Shown here one piece after another: positions 16,190-25,015 of a stretch of 64,000 nt of DNA. This DNA comes from Bacillus mycoides. GTDB taxonomy: Bacteria; Bacillota; Bacilli; Bacillales; Bacillaceae_G. The position numbers and the translations under genes were made by a program. The notes beneath the pieces were generated by a model, which ran no database searches, was not told the origin of the DNA, and was given only the letters and a program-made list of their open reading frames with translations. Where the stretch lies: positions 739,001 through 803,000 of the forward strand of contig NZ_CP036132.1 in assembly GCF_018742245.1 (NCBI RefSeq). The letters are read 5' to 3'. Position 1 is the stretch's first letter, and every line of letters begins with the position of its first letter.

Positions 16190-17262
16190 ATGTATTTAGC
16201 TTTTAAAAATATAAAAAGCAACAAACTATTTTCAGTAATTCTTCTTATGGCATTTTTTATTTCTTTTCTTTCTATATCAGTTGCCGCGCTTTTAACAGAG
16301 TCTAAACGAAATTTTATATCTGCTTTTCAAATCGGTTTCCCAGAAAAAAATCAAATTTTAACTGTTCCGATAGCGAATGCAACTGAATTGGAAGCGATAA
16401 TTCCTTTCATACAAGATACTTTTGTGAAAAGTGATATTTACGTAGAGCATTTAAAAGCATTAAATAGTTCAGGGCAACAAAGATCATAGCTGTGAACTTA
16501 AAAGATGAGTATTATTGGACGCCATATATTTCTGAAGGGCAATATTTTCATCGTGAAAATGTAAATGATATGGTTGTTGGTGATCAAACGAATGTAGAGG
16601 AATTATATGAATTTGATGATACATATAAAAAAATAGGAACTATATCGAGAAAAGACAGTGACGTCGGCGTAGCAGGCATATACGTTCCACTTCAAAACTT
16701 ACCTACTATATCTAAAAAAGGTATTATCGCGAGTAAACAATTACAATTAACAGTTGTTAACCCTACATCATCTATCCATAACGAAATAAAAACTTTTATG
16801 AATAAGAGCAAAGAAGTAATTTCGGGTGAGGTTCAAATACTGAATGAAATAGATCTTCAGGAACTAAATGTAACATATATAGATCCAGCAAATAAGTATT
16901 ATTATAAATTCATTCTTGTTGCAATTGCTTCTGGCATTTCTGCGGTTTTATTTTGGATTTATAAAAAAGAAAGAGAGATTGCATTAAAAAAAGCAGTAGG
17001 TGCTTCTAATATGTCTATTTACTGCGAACTATATATTCAAATTTTGTTTATTTCTCTAGCAGCGATGTTGTTGGTTTTTCTTACGTTAGAAATATTTTCT
17101 GGAATAATTCATACGTATTTTCAGACATACTTATTAAAACCATTAACACTATATGTATTGATATGTAATGTTGTTTTTATAATCTTTCTTACAATGTTTG
17201 TTACTATAATTCCAATCAAGCACATTATAAATATATATCCCGGAAAACATTTAAGAACGTAG
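16190..17262 (+). pseudogene. FtsX/MacB-type ABC permease interrupted by a 1-nt frameshift
   Basis: Start ATG 16190 (AAAAGGAG upstream). The first part runs to TAG 16487-16489: one N-terminal helix and the start of an extracytoplasmic domain. The second part reads on from about 16483 in the -1 frame to 17262: rest of the domain, then three C-terminal helices with 'KKEREIALKKAVGAS', a typical MacB/FtsX loop. Adding one A to the AAA at 16479-16481 restores a continuous protein of about 357 aa (Q-Q-K-I-I-A-V-N-L). The lesion may be a true mutation, phase variation or a sequencing error. Confidence 0.85.
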
Positions 17263-17271
17263 GAGGTCGTC

Positions 17272-18504
17272 ATGTTTTTTATATTTGATTCTATACGGTC
17301 TGTGAAAAAACGGTTGTTACCAAGTTTGATTATAGTAATTTCTTTAATTATTGCATTTTCTTCAGCAATAGAATTTATTAGTAATCTTTCGGGATATCGA
17401 AAAATGATGACAGTAGCAAATAATTTATCGACTCATAAAAATTTCTATGAACTTTATGCGACGCAAGATATAACGTTGTTTAGCGAAGAAAAAGCGAAAA
17501 GTGATTATCAACATTTCATTCAAGCGTTATCTAATACGATATCAATAACAAATACAACAAATTATTTGTTCCGTAACTATTCACTTAGCTTAAAAAAAGA
17601 AAATGGAACGATAAAGACTCTTATTATTGATAAAGATATTAATAAATACTTTCATATACGACTTTCACAAGGAAGGTATTTTGAGGAATCGGAATTTCAT
17701 AAATCAGTATTTGATATTAGACCTGTGATATTAGGTGCTAATTATAAAGAAAAGGTATCTATTGGTGATGTCATACCATCTGGAAAAATGAAGCTAAAAG
17801 TAATCGGTTTTTTAGAAAAAAATTCACCATTTACATATCCTCGAAGCGGTGAAATATCGGATAATCGTATTACATTATTAGATGACATGGCTATTTTACC
17901 AATTGGAACAGAAGAAATAGAATTTTATAGTGTAGAACTTTTATACAATGGGCTGATTATAGAAACAAATGGAAAAGTGGATATAAATGAATTTCAAAAG
18001 AAAGTATTAAAGGTAACAGAAGGCAAGGGGTATTCGTATTATATTACAAATCCGAATAAATTGTTAGAAAATGAAAAGCAAGGCATTGATAATATGTCAT
18101 ACCCCTTATTATTAAGCGGTACAGTTTTATTTTTTTCATTTATATCTATTTTATTAACATCAATGGCAGCGCTTTATATGGAGCGTAAAAATATTTCTAT
18201 TAAATCAGCATTAGGAGCAAGTACTTTTCAACTATGTCTTACGTTTGTTATTGAGTATATGTTGTTATTCATTTTATCTATATGTATAGGAATTATGTAT
18301 TTTCAATGGGAGAATAGCGGAGTAATTGAAATTCAGAAAGGGCTAGAAAATAGTACAGTATCTTTCTTTGGAACGTTACAAGTCTCTATAGAATCATTGA
18401 TTGTTATAGGTGCTCTATCAATTGTAATGATCCTCATTATATATGCAATCATTTACTTCAATGTACTAAAAATAAAAAATACACATATGAAAGAGGTGTT
18501 ATAG
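17272..18504 (+). CDS. FtsX/MacB-like ABC permease, second subunit
   Basis: 410 aa: one N-terminal helix (residues about 13-33), a long extracytoplasmic domain (about 40-275), then three C-terminal helices with 'ERKNISIKSALGAS' between the first two. This is the topology of MacB/LolE-type permeases and of bacteriocin-associated membrane proteins. RBS AGGAGG precedes ATG 17272. It abuts the ATPase gene and probably pairs with the frameshifted permease as a heterodimer. Role (peptide export, immunity or sensing) unproved. Confidence 0.82.
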   Translation: MFFIFDSIRSVKKRLLPSLIIVISLIIAFSSAIEFISNLSGYRKMMTVANNLSTHKNFYELYATQDITLFSEEKAKSDYQHFIQALSNTISITNTTNYLFRNYSLSLKKENGTIKTLIIDKDINKYFHIRLSQGRYFEESEFHKSVFDIRPVILGANYKEKVSIGDVIPSGKMKLKVIGFLEKNSPFTYPRSGEISDNRITLLDDMAILPIGTEEIEFYSVELLYNGLIIETNGKVDINEFQKKVLKVTEGKGYSYYITNPNKLLENEKQGIDNMSYPLLLSGTVLFFSFISILLTSMAALYMERKNISIKSALGASTFQLCLTFVIEYMLLFILSICIGIMYFQWENSGVIEIQKGLENSTVSFFGTLQVSIESLIVIGALSIVMILIIYAIIYFNVLKIKNTHMKEVL

Positions 18505-19155
18505 ATGATTCAGCTCGCAAATGTGGCTAAGGGATACGGAAAGAGTAATTTTAGTGCTTTAAAAGATATTAATCTTACAATAGAAAAAGGCGAAATGATA
18601 GCCATTATGGGACCATCTGGTTCAGGGAAATCAACCTTACTTAACATTATTGGCTTAATTGATAGCCCCTCTACTGGAAAGTATTTTTTAGATGGCATGG
18701 ATACGAGTACATTAAAGTCAAACTATCATAAGTATAGAAATAAGGAAGTTGGATTTGTGTTTCAGAACTTTTCGCTACTAGATGATTATACAGTTATTGA
18801 AAATGTAATGCTTCCACTTATATATAGAAGAATTTCTCATAAGAAACGTATACAAATATCAAAAGAAATGCTGGAAATGGTAGGGCTTGAGAGGCATATT
18901 AACAAATATCCTTACGAGTTATCAGGTGGAGAACAGCAAAGAACAGCAATAGCAAGGGCTTTAGCACAAGATACAAAAATTATACTTGCTGATGAACCGA
19001 CTGGTGCTCTCGATCAAGAAAACGGGGACAAAATTATGAGCATTTTAAAAGAAATTAATAAACAAGGAAAAACGGTACTAGTTGTAACACACGACCAAAA
19101 GGTAGCTGAATATTGTGAGAGGACAATAAGTTTGCTTGATGGAAATATACAATAA
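18505..19155 (+). CDS. ABC transporter ATP-binding protein (LolD/MacB group)
   Basis: 216 aa. Walker A 'GPSGSGKST', Q-loop 'FVFQNFSLL', signature 'LSGGEQQR', Walker B 'ILADEPTGALD' and the switch His ('VVTHD') are all present. The length and 'GALD' motif put it in the MacB/LolD group. The ATG directly follows the stop of the preceding permease. It energises the permease pair and is the last intact member of the operon. Confidence 0.93.
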   Translation: MIQLANVAKGYGKSNFSALKDINLTIEKGEMIAIMGPSGSGKSTLLNIIGLIDSPSTGKYFLDGMDTSTLKSNYHKYRNKEVGFVFQNFSLLDDYTVIENVMLPLIYRRISHKKRIQISKEMLEMVGLERHINKYPYELSGGEQQRTAIARALAQDTKIILADEPTGALDQENGDKIMSILKEINKQGKTVLVVTHDQKVAEYCERTISLLDGNIQ

Positions 19156-19201
19156 GTAACATGGTATAATATGGATAAAAGTATGTGGAGAGGTGATACA
19201 T

Positions 19202-19405
19202 ATGGAAAATGTATATAAAGGGCTTAGACATACTGGATTTACTGCAATGCTTATTTTTGGCGGTGCATTTCTGCTGCGCTGGTTGATTTATGATGAAATG
19301 CTACTAGATCAGCTTATTGGGTTTAGTGTAGGAATGATGATGGTTATTTCATCGGTTTTCATTCAAAAGTGTAGTAAAGAATTACAGGTAGATGAGAGGT
19401 ATTAG
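19202..19405 (+). CDS. Small two-helix membrane protein of unknown function
   Basis: 67 aa from ATG 19202 with GAGGTG at 19190-19195. Two hydrophobic segments (about residues 13-27 and 35-54) and a charged tail 'KELQVDERY'. No family recognised. A TATAAT at 19165-19170 could give it its own promoter, although no good -35 was found. It ends just before a terminator. Confidence 0.6.
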   Translation: MENVYKGLRHTGFTAMLIFGGAFLLRWLIYDEMLLDQLIGFSVGMMMVISSVFIQKCSKELQVDERY

Positions 19406-19413
19406 AAATTGTG

Positions 19414-19445
19414 AGCTCCCTTTATATTTGGAGGGGGCTTTTTTA
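19414..19445 (+). terminator. Terminator after the ABC/small membrane protein genes
   Basis: AGCTCCCT / AGGGGGCT stem, followed by a T tract. Confidence 0.8.
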
Positions 19446-19451
19446 TTTATG

Positions 19452-19478
19452 AAAAAATCCCTCTTTATGAGGGATTTT
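19452..19478 (-). terminator. Terminator of the purine permease gene
   Basis: AAAATCCCTC / GAGGGATTTT stem with a TTTAT loop; read on the minus strand it ends in a T run. It overlaps the end of the permease gene. Confidence 0.8.
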
Positions 19479-20778
19479 AATGTGGTAAGAAAACTAATTG
19501 ATAAGCGAACAAGATTCCGAATAAATACACAAGCGGGTGAACAGCACGGAATTGTCCTTTTGCCACTTTCATAAGTGGGTATGAAATAAATCCAAGTGCG
19601 ATACCTGTTGAGATACTTGATGTAAGTGGCATGCTTAAGATTACTAAAAATGCTGGGAATGCTTCATCGAACGTATCCCAATCGATATATCGAACTGAAC
19701 CCATCATAAGACTACCAACGATAATTAATGATGGTGCTGTAATAGCTGAAACGCCAGAAACAGCGCTCACTAACGGTCCAAAGAATGCTGCTAATGCAAA
19801 TAGAACAGCTACTGTAACAGTTGTTAAACCAGTACGACCACCAGCTGCGACACCAGCAGATGATTCAATGTAAGCTGTTGATGGTGTTGTTCCGAACATA
19901 GCTCCAATTGTTGCTGAGAATGAGTCAGATAGAAGAGCTCGTCCTGCTTTTGGAAGCTTTCCGTCTTTCATAAATCCACCTTGTTGTGCTACACCAAGTA
20001 ATGTTCCGGTTGTATCAAATAGTGTAACAAGGAAGAATGAGAACACAACGCCGTATAATCCGTAGTTAATTACATCAGATACAGCAGTAATTGGATTTGA
20101 AACGATAATTCCTTCTGGTAATCCAGGGATTGATGTAACGCCGTTTGAGAATGTTAATTGACCGGTGAAGTAAGCGATAATACCAGTTAATAACATTCCG
20201 ATAAATAGTGCCCCGTTTATATTTAAAGACATAAGGATAATTGTAATTCCAAGGCCAGCTAATGCTAGTAGAACTGGAGGAGAGTGAAGATCGCCAAGCC
20301 CAACTAAGTTTGCATCATTTTTTGTAACAATTCCTGTTAAGCGCAAACCGATAAAAGCAATAAAAAGACCGATACCAGCAGTCAGTGCATGTTTTAAGTT
20401 TTCAGGAATTACTTCCATTAATTTCGTACGGAAAGATGTGAATGATAACAAAATCAAAATCATACCTGCTACGAATACAGCAGAGAATGCAATCGCGAAA
20501 GTCATGCCTTCATGAGCTTTTACAACAGAATAAGAGAAGTAAGCATTTAATCCCATACCCGGTGCAATTGCGATTGGTAAGTTTGTAAAGATTGCCATAA
20601 ATAATGTTCCGACAACAGCTGCAATGATTGTCGCTGTAAATGCTTGTTCAAATGGAACGCCTGCATCCCCAAGGATAACAGGGTTTACGACAATGATATA
20701 TGCCATTGTTAAAAAGGTAATAATACCTGCCATAATTTCAGTTTTAATAGAAGTTTTATGTTTTGAAAGGTTAAACAT
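19477..20778 (-). CDS. pbuG: Guanine/hypoxanthine permease, AzgA-like NCS2 family
   Basis: 433 aa, 12 or more membrane helices. Family motifs include 'GIITFLTMAYIIVVNP' at the N terminus, 'PGMGLNAYFSY' and 'TPSTAYIESSAGVAAGGRTG'. The AzgA/PbuG group imports guanine and hypoxanthine. PbuG versus a close paralogue (PbuO, adenine-type) cannot be settled from sequence. No purine riboswitch core was seen in the leader (20779-20960), but AT-rich PurBox-like words occur at 20826-20838 and 20897-20909. A 7-bp inverted repeat AACTATT/AATAGTT lies at 20840-20857. Confidence 0.85.
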   Translation of the reverse strand: MFNLSKHKTSIKTEIMAGIITFLTMAYIIVVNPVILGDAGVPFEQAFTATIIAAVVGTLFMAIFTNLPIAIAPGMGLNAYFSYSVVKAHEGMTFAIAFSAVFVAGMILILLSFTSFRTKLMEVIPENLKHALTAGIGLFIAFIGLRLTGIVTKNDANLVGLGDLHSPPVLLALAGLGITIILMSLNINGALFIGMLLTGIIAYFTGQLTFSNGVTSIPGLPEGIIVSNPITAVSDVINYGLYGVVFSFFLVTLFDTTGTLLGVAQQGGFMKDGKLPKAGRALLSDSFSATIGAMFGTTPSTAYIESSAGVAAGGRTGLTTVTVAVLFALAAFFGPLVSAVSGVSAITAPSLIIVGSLMMGSVRYIDWDTFDEAFPAFLVILSMPLTSSISTGIALGFISYPLMKVAKGQFRAVHPLVYLFGILFAYQLVFLPH

Positions 20779-21002
20779 ATAAACATCCTTTCTTTTTACG
20801 AATAATTTTCACAACAGTTATATATAATATTCGCTTTTTAACTATTTTGCAATAGTTTTGCATAAAAACTTTAGAACAATTCATATTTTATGTCGTAAAT
20901 TCGAATATTAACCGTGAAAATGAGCGTGAATTGCGGTTTTTTAATGTGTAAGTAGTTTTTAATATTGTGTACATTATAAGGGGAAAGGAGTTGAAGGAAG
21001 TT

Positions 21003-21869
21003 ATGCCACAGCAAAAAAACTTTTTAACGATGCCAGCGCAACATCAAAATAAACAGCCTGGTATTGAATCGTTAATGAATCCTCGTCCAAAGTTTGAAGA
21101 TCCTAATTATAAAGGAAGCGAAAAGTTAAAAGGAAAGAATGTATTAATTACAGGGGGAGATAGCGGGATTGGACGAGCTGTGTCCATCGCTTTTGCAAAA
21201 GAGGGAGCAAATATTGCGATTGCTTATTTAGATGAGGACGAAGATGCAAATGAGACGAAACAACTTGTTGAAAAAGAAGGCGTGAATTGTGTATTACTGC
21301 CGGGGGATTTAAGTAATGAACAACATTGTAAAGATATTGTGGAAGAGACCGCCCGGCAGCTGGGGAGTTTAAATGTTCTTGTGAATAACGTCGCACAGCA
21401 ATATCCGCAGCAAGGGCTAGAGTATATTACAGCGGAACAGCTAGAAAAAACGTTCCGTATTAATATTTTTTCTTATTTTCATGTTACAAAAGCAGCACTT
21501 TCTCATTTAAAGCAAGGGGATGTAATTATAAACACAGCATCTATCGTTGCGTATGAAGGAAATGAAACGTTAATCGATTATTCTGCAACGAAAGGAGCAA
21601 TTGTCGCTTTTACAAGATCGCTATCTCAGTCGCTAGTACAAAAAGGAATTCGTGTAAATGGTGTTGCACCAGGTCCAATTTGGACACCGCTTATTCCATC
21701 CAGTTTTGATGAGAAAAAAGTATCACAGTTTGGGAGCAATGTTCCTATGCAAAGGCCTGGTCAGCCGTATGAATTAGCGCCTGCATATGTATATTTGGCG
21801 TCTAGTGATTCGGCATATGTGACAGGGCAAATGATGCATGTAAATGGTGGAGTAATTGTGAATGGATAG
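21003..21869 (+). CDS. SDR-family oxidoreductase (YhdF/YgdG type)
   Basis: 288 aa from ATG 21003; earlier in-frame starts are less likely because the protein normally begins MPQQKNF. Residues 1-40 form the leader typical of this SDR subgroup, then 'NVLITGGDSGIGRA' (NAD(P) loop), 'NNVAQQ' (NNAG equivalent), active-site Ser and 'YSATK' (YxxxK). 'VNGVAPGPIWTPL' follows. Substrate unknown. The group is often linked to general stress in bacilli. It is monocistronic, followed by a bcr1-like repeat. Confidence 0.88.
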   Translation: MPQQKNFLTMPAQHQNKQPGIESLMNPRPKFEDPNYKGSEKLKGKNVLITGGDSGIGRAVSIAFAKEGANIAIAYLDEDEDANETKQLVEKEGVNCVLLPGDLSNEQHCKDIVEETARQLGSLNVLVNNVAQQYPQQGLEYITAEQLEKTFRINIFSYFHVTKAALSHLKQGDVIINTASIVAYEGNETLIDYSATKGAIVAFTRSLSQSLVQKGIRVNGVAPGPIWTPLIPSSFDEKKVSQFGSNVPMQRPGQPYELAPAYVYLASSDSAYVTGQMMHVNGGVIVNG

Positions 21870-21904
21870 TTTTCATTTATAAGAGCAAAGTAAAGCTAAT
21901 TGCA

Positions 21905-22061
21905 TTTATCCCGCTATTTGCGGGCAGTAAGACTCCTACCTCAAAATTCGGCGAATGCAAGGAAATTAGGTGGGAGATAACTGCCCGTAAATGCCTGATT
22001 GGTGAAGGCTAATACTCAGTGGGGATGGACAACCCTCCCACCGAGTAGAGTTTCACTTTAT
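21905..22061 (+). repeat. bcr1-like repeat, copy 1
   Basis: 157 bp from TTTATCCCGC to TTTCACTTTAT, bounded by TTTAT at both ends. Internal inverted repeats (CCCGC/GCGGG; CTCCTACCTC/AGGTGGGAG; GGGCAGT/ACTGCCC) predict a folded transcript. The same element recurs at 47910 and 57884 in the same orientation. It ends 30 nt before the L,D-transpeptidase start. Confidence 0.88.
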
Positions 22062-22090
22062 TATGATGTTATTTGCTAGGGAGGATTTAG

Positions 22091-22852
22091 ATGAAGAAAG
22101 TATGGTTTATCGTAATCCTATTTTTCTGCCTGCCAGCTAGCGCTTTTGCTAATACAGATCATTTAATATTAGTTAACCTTACGACGAATCAGCTGTCTTT
22201 TTTTGAAGAGGGAAACTATACGAGAACATTTCCGATAACGACAGGAAGAGACAGGACCCCCACGCCTGAGGGTGATTTTTGTATTATAACTAAATATAAA
22301 AATAAAGAATACCATCGTAAAAAAATAGCTGGGGGTGCTCCGAATAACCCTCTCGGTACGAGGTGGTTAGGTCTAGATAAAAAGGAATATGCCATTCACG
22401 GGACAAACCGTGAAGGAACGATTGGAAGTCGGGAATCAAATGGTTGTATTCGAATGCATGATCGCGATATACAGTGGTTATACGACCGGGTACAATTACA
22501 GACAAAAGTAATTATTTCTCGTTTTCATACGAGTCCCGAATATGAAGCTTATAAGCTTGGTTATCGTGTTGTGAGCTGGAATGGTCGTAAAGTAGAAGAA
22601 GAACAAATTGGAATGCTTACGTTAGTAGATCGTGTAAATATATATTGGCAAGAACCAAATGGACAATTGACGAAAGTAAAAACGGTATTGCCAAATGAAA
22701 AATACAAAGTGTATTCCAAACGAAAAGATGGAACCTATTATATAGGAAACAATTTGTATATTGTAGAGGAAATGGGAGAAAAAATTCGTTATGAGCAATT
22801 ACCTTATTCGATTTTAAGTAACATATATAAAAGGAAATATAATGTTCCATAA
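22091..22852 (+). CDS. Secreted L,D-transpeptidase (ErfK/YkuD family)
   Basis: 253 aa with a signal peptide (residues 1-20, ending SAFA). The YkuD domain follows: 'NLTTNQLSFFEEG', 'PEGDFCI', and the catalytic stretch with His about 103 and Cys about 119 in 'SNGCIRM'. It predicts 3-3 cross-linking or modification of peptidoglycan outside the membrane. The tail (residues about 155-253) has no recognised domain. RBS GGGAGGA precedes ATG 22091. Any promoter must lie in or before the bcr1-like repeat. Confidence 0.92.
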   Translation: MKKVWFIVILFFCLPASAFANTDHLILVNLTTNQLSFFEEGNYTRTFPITTGRDRTPTPEGDFCIITKYKNKEYHRKKIAGGAPNNPLGTRWLGLDKKEYAIHGTNREGTIGSRESNGCIRMHDRDIQWLYDRVQLQTKVIISRFHTSPEYEAYKLGYRVVSWNGRKVEEEQIGMLTLVDRVNIYWQEPNGQLTKVKTVLPNEKYKVYSKRKDGTYYIGNNLYIVEEMGEKIRYEQLPYSILSNIYKRKYNVP

Positions 22853-22879
22853 TAGCTACCGTGTATAGGCGGTAGCTTA
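22853..22879 (+). terminator. Probable terminator after the L,D-transpeptidase gene
   Basis: TAGCTACC / GGTAGCTT stem. The following T tract is short (TTATTTG). Confidence 0.65.
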
Positions 22880-23016
22880 TTTGTGATGAATTTTAGTTGT
22901 TTTTATTGATTTCATACCAATCGTGTGCCTGCAAATAGTGAGATGAAAAAATTGAAACAGCAACTATTATGTTTTGCTGAATATAATACAGTACAGATTG
23001 GGGAGGCGGTTACATT

Positions 23017-23268
23017 ATGAAAAGTGAATTTGCATTTAAAATTTTCTTAGTAACGACCTGTTTATTTATCGTGTATTTGTATGCGTTTCTCGTCTTTTCT
23101 TTTTATGTTCCATATGTTGATTTAATATTGTTCGTCGGATTTATTTGGGCATTTGTTAAAGCGAGGGAAGGGGAGAAGAGTATATACCGACGCATTACTT
23201 TATGCGGGACGGTCCTTCTCGTTATTTTGTACTTTTTTATGATGCATGATTTTTGGAGGGGAATGTAA
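23017..23268 (+). CDS. Small membrane protein, unknown
   Basis: 83 aa with three hydrophobic segments (about 7-27, 32-48, 62-77). 'GGGGAGGCGG' precedes ATG 23017. No family recognised. It stands alone between two terminators. Confidence 0.65.
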   Translation: MKSEFAFKIFLVTTCLFIVYLYAFLVFSFYVPYVDLILFVGFIWAFVKAREGEKSIYRRITLCGTVLLVILYFFMMHDFWRGM

Positions 23269-23296
23269 AAAAGCATACGACTAATCGTATGCTTTT
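23267..23296. terminator. Bidirectional terminator between convergent genes
   Basis: AAAAAGCATACGA / TCGTATGCTTTT stem with a CTAA loop, T-rich on both strands. It overlaps the stop of the + gene and lies 4 nt from the end of the - gene. Confidence 0.88.
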
Positions 23297-23300
23297 ACGT

Positions 23301-23516
23301 TTAATATTTCGGTTTAAATGTATGACAACAAGTCTCTACACTCGTTGTTACAGAGCTTTCTAGCGTCTCGTTTGTTAAAGCGGCGCTTGTATACGAACTG
23401 TTTTCAATTTGACTTGCTTCTTGTGCATCAGGTTGAACAACGATTGCACTTGCTTGACAAAGGTTACCTTGTCCCCAAAATGAACAATTGGAAACAGAGC
23501 ATTTCACTTCTGGCAT
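23301..23516 (-). CDS. DUF1540 domain protein
   Basis: 71 aa. Cysteine pattern C-x3-C-x8-C (KCSVSNCSFWGQGNLCQAS) at the N terminus, followed by 'AIVVQPDAQEA' and a C-terminal CC, fits DUF1540, a small Cys-rich family thought to bind metal. AAGGAGGGGG precedes the ATG on the minus strand. Its neighbours are disulfide-chemistry genes, but co-function is not shown. Confidence 0.8.
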   Translation of the reverse strand: MPEVKCSVSNCSFWGQGNLCQASAIVVQPDAQEASQIENSSYTSAALTNETLESSVTTSVETCCHTFKPKY

Positions 23517-23588
23517 AAAACCCCCTCCTTATACATTAGTGTGGGATTTTACACGCATTTCATGTATAGAAGGAGTTTCCTTTTCTCG

Positions 23589-24041
23589 TTATTTCTTCGT
23601 TTGCTCAAGCCATTCTTTTAATTTGTCTTCCGGTTGTTCGCCGCTAATACGGCTCACTTCTTTACCATCTTTAAAATGAATGATTGTTGGAGTACCTTTA
23701 ATTTTATATTCATCCCAAGGAGCATCTAATTTTTCAATATCCATAACTTTCATATCAACATTCAAGTCTTTAGCCATTGGTACTACGATAGGAGATAATT
23801 TTTGGCAATGAACGCAAGATGTTTGATAAAAGTATACTGTTTCTTCTTTTTTCTCTTTTAAATTCTTTTTGAGATCTGAAAGAGAAATTTTGTTTGTGTA
23901 GTAGTCAGGACCATCTGATTGACTAGTAGCGTTATCAATTTTTTGGCTTGTTGAAGCATTTTTTTCTTCCATTTGTGTTACAGCGAAAATTGCTGCAAAC
24001 AAGGCGATAATAATACCACCAAATATAAGCATTTTTTTCAT
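23589..24041 (-). CDS. Membrane-anchored thioredoxin-like protein
   Basis: 150 aa. N-terminal helix (residues 4-22) as signal anchor, then a thioredoxin fold with the active site 'CVHC' after 'VYFYQTS' and cis-Pro 'KGTPTIIHF'. Predicted extracytoplasmic oxidoreductase. It lies 12 nt after the DsbB-like gene on the same strand, so it is likely the partner thiol-disulfide enzyme. It lacks the DsbA helical insertion, so it is a BdbA-like protein rather than BdbD. Confidence 0.88.
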   Translation of the reverse strand: MKKMLIFGGIIIALFAAIFAVTQMEEKNASTSQKIDNATSQSDGPDYYTNKISLSDLKKNLKEKKEETVYFYQTSCVHCQKLSPIVVPMAKDLNVDMKVMDIEKLDAPWDEYKIKGTPTIIHFKDGKEVSRISGEQPEDKLKEWLEQTKK

Positions 24042-24053
24042 TCTTTCATCTCC

Positions 24054-24473
24054 TTATTTGTTTTTAATTACAATAAAGCTGCAAATAGCGATTGTGATAA
24101 AGCCAATAAGAGCTAAAAACGGGATTGTCACAAAGCCGAACCAGTTTATGTATTCTCCCGTACAAGGTACGCGTCCGCAAGCTGCTCCTGCAGCTGATAG
24201 TGCTGAAAGTTTTTGAATTGCATAATGATATAAAGAAATACAAGCACCAATACTTGCAATTGGTAAGGAATAACTTGCAATACGATAATCTTTTTTTACT
24301 ACAGCAATGCCGAGCCATAAAACGAATGGATACATAAAGATACGTTGATACCAGCAAAGGACACAAGGTTCAAATTTCATGATTTCGGAAAAGTATAGGC
24401 TACCTAGCGTAGCAATAAAAGAAGCTCCCCATGCAGTAAATAAAGCATACTCTTGCTTTTTTTCTCGTCCCAT
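24054..24473 (-). CDS. bdbC: Disulfide bond formation protein, DsbB/BdbC family
   Basis: 139 aa, four membrane helices. 'EPCVLCWYQRIFMYP' carries the CxxC and Arg of DsbB, and a second Cys pair lies in 'ACGRVPCTGEY'. It should reoxidise the thioredoxin-like partner and pass electrons to menaquinone. It is the first gene of a two-gene minus-strand operon. Upstream lies a perfect 7-bp inverted repeat overlapping a TATAAT. Confidence 0.92.
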   Translation of the reverse strand: MGREKKQEYALFTAWGASFIATLGSLYFSEIMKFEPCVLCWYQRIFMYPFVLWLGIAVVKKDYRIASYSLPIASIGACISLYHYAIQKLSALSAAGAACGRVPCTGEYINWFGFVTIPFLALIGFITIAICSFIVIKNK

Positions 24474-24499
24474 ATTTTATACCTCACTTATAATAGTTA

Positions 24500-24518
24500 C
24501 ATACTAAATTATAGTATG
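24500..24518 (-). promoter_or_regulatory. Palindrome overlapping the -10 of the bdbC promoter
   Basis: CATACTA / TAGTATG arms with a 5-nt spacer; the minus strand has TATAAT at 24513-24508 inside it. It could be an operator, or a sporulation-type -10 (CATACTA). No matching -35 was recognised. Confidence 0.4.
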
Positions 24519-24600
24519 AAGTAGTACAGAAAAGAAAGAGAAAATATGTTTATCAATAAAAGTTTTGTAAAAGGAAACTTTTATTGATATAAAAATGTTC

Positions 24601-24634
24601 AAAAAAGCGCCATTCTCTAAGAGAGAATAGCGCT
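24601..24634 (-). terminator. Terminator of the 83-aa ORF
   Basis: AGCGCCATTCTCT / AGAGAATAGCGCT stem; the minus-strand reading ends in TTTTTT. Confidence 0.88.
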
Positions 24635-24639
24635 ATATT

Positions 24640-24891
24640 TTACATTTGAATTTGCTCTACTACTTCTTCTACATGTGACTTCTGGGATGCATGGTCAATA
24701 TATTGAAATAGGAGCTGCAATTGTTTGTCAACTTCTGGTAATTCTTTACTGTATTGATAAGCGTGTAAAAAGTGTTCAATACGCTTAGAAAATAGTTGAT
24801 CATTCGTTTGAACCATTAAAACGAGTAGTTTATCCCAATTACAGCAATACGTGTAATAGAGAGCTTTGTCATAGTCGTTATATGTTTGCAC
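24640..24891 (-). CDS. Unknown 83-aa cytoplasmic protein
   Basis: Starts at GTG 24891 behind a strong AAGGAGGGT. The product is helical and rich in Tyr, Gln and Leu ('YYTYCCNWDKLLVLM'), with no membrane segment. It is not recognised. Own terminator downstream, so probably monocistronic. Confidence 0.65.
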   Translation of the reverse strand: MQTYNDYDKALYYTYCCNWDKLLVLMVQTNDQLFSKRIEHFLHAYQYSKELPEVDKQLQLLFQYIDHASQKSHVEEVVEQIQM

Positions 24892-24987
24892 TGTGTACCC
24901 TCCTTACTGAGGAGTTATATATAGTGTGTGACAAGCGAGGAGAAATACACTTGAAAGAATTTGTTAAGAAAAAAAGTGAATGAAAAG

Positions 24988-25015
24988 AAAAAAACGAGGA
25001 GTCTCCTCGTTTTTT
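24988..25015. terminator. Terminator after the PCYCGC lipoprotein gene
   Basis: AAAACGAGGA / TCCTCGTTTT stem, 3-nt loop. It reaches the stop codon of the minus-strand gene and is T-flanked in both directions. Confidence 0.85.
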
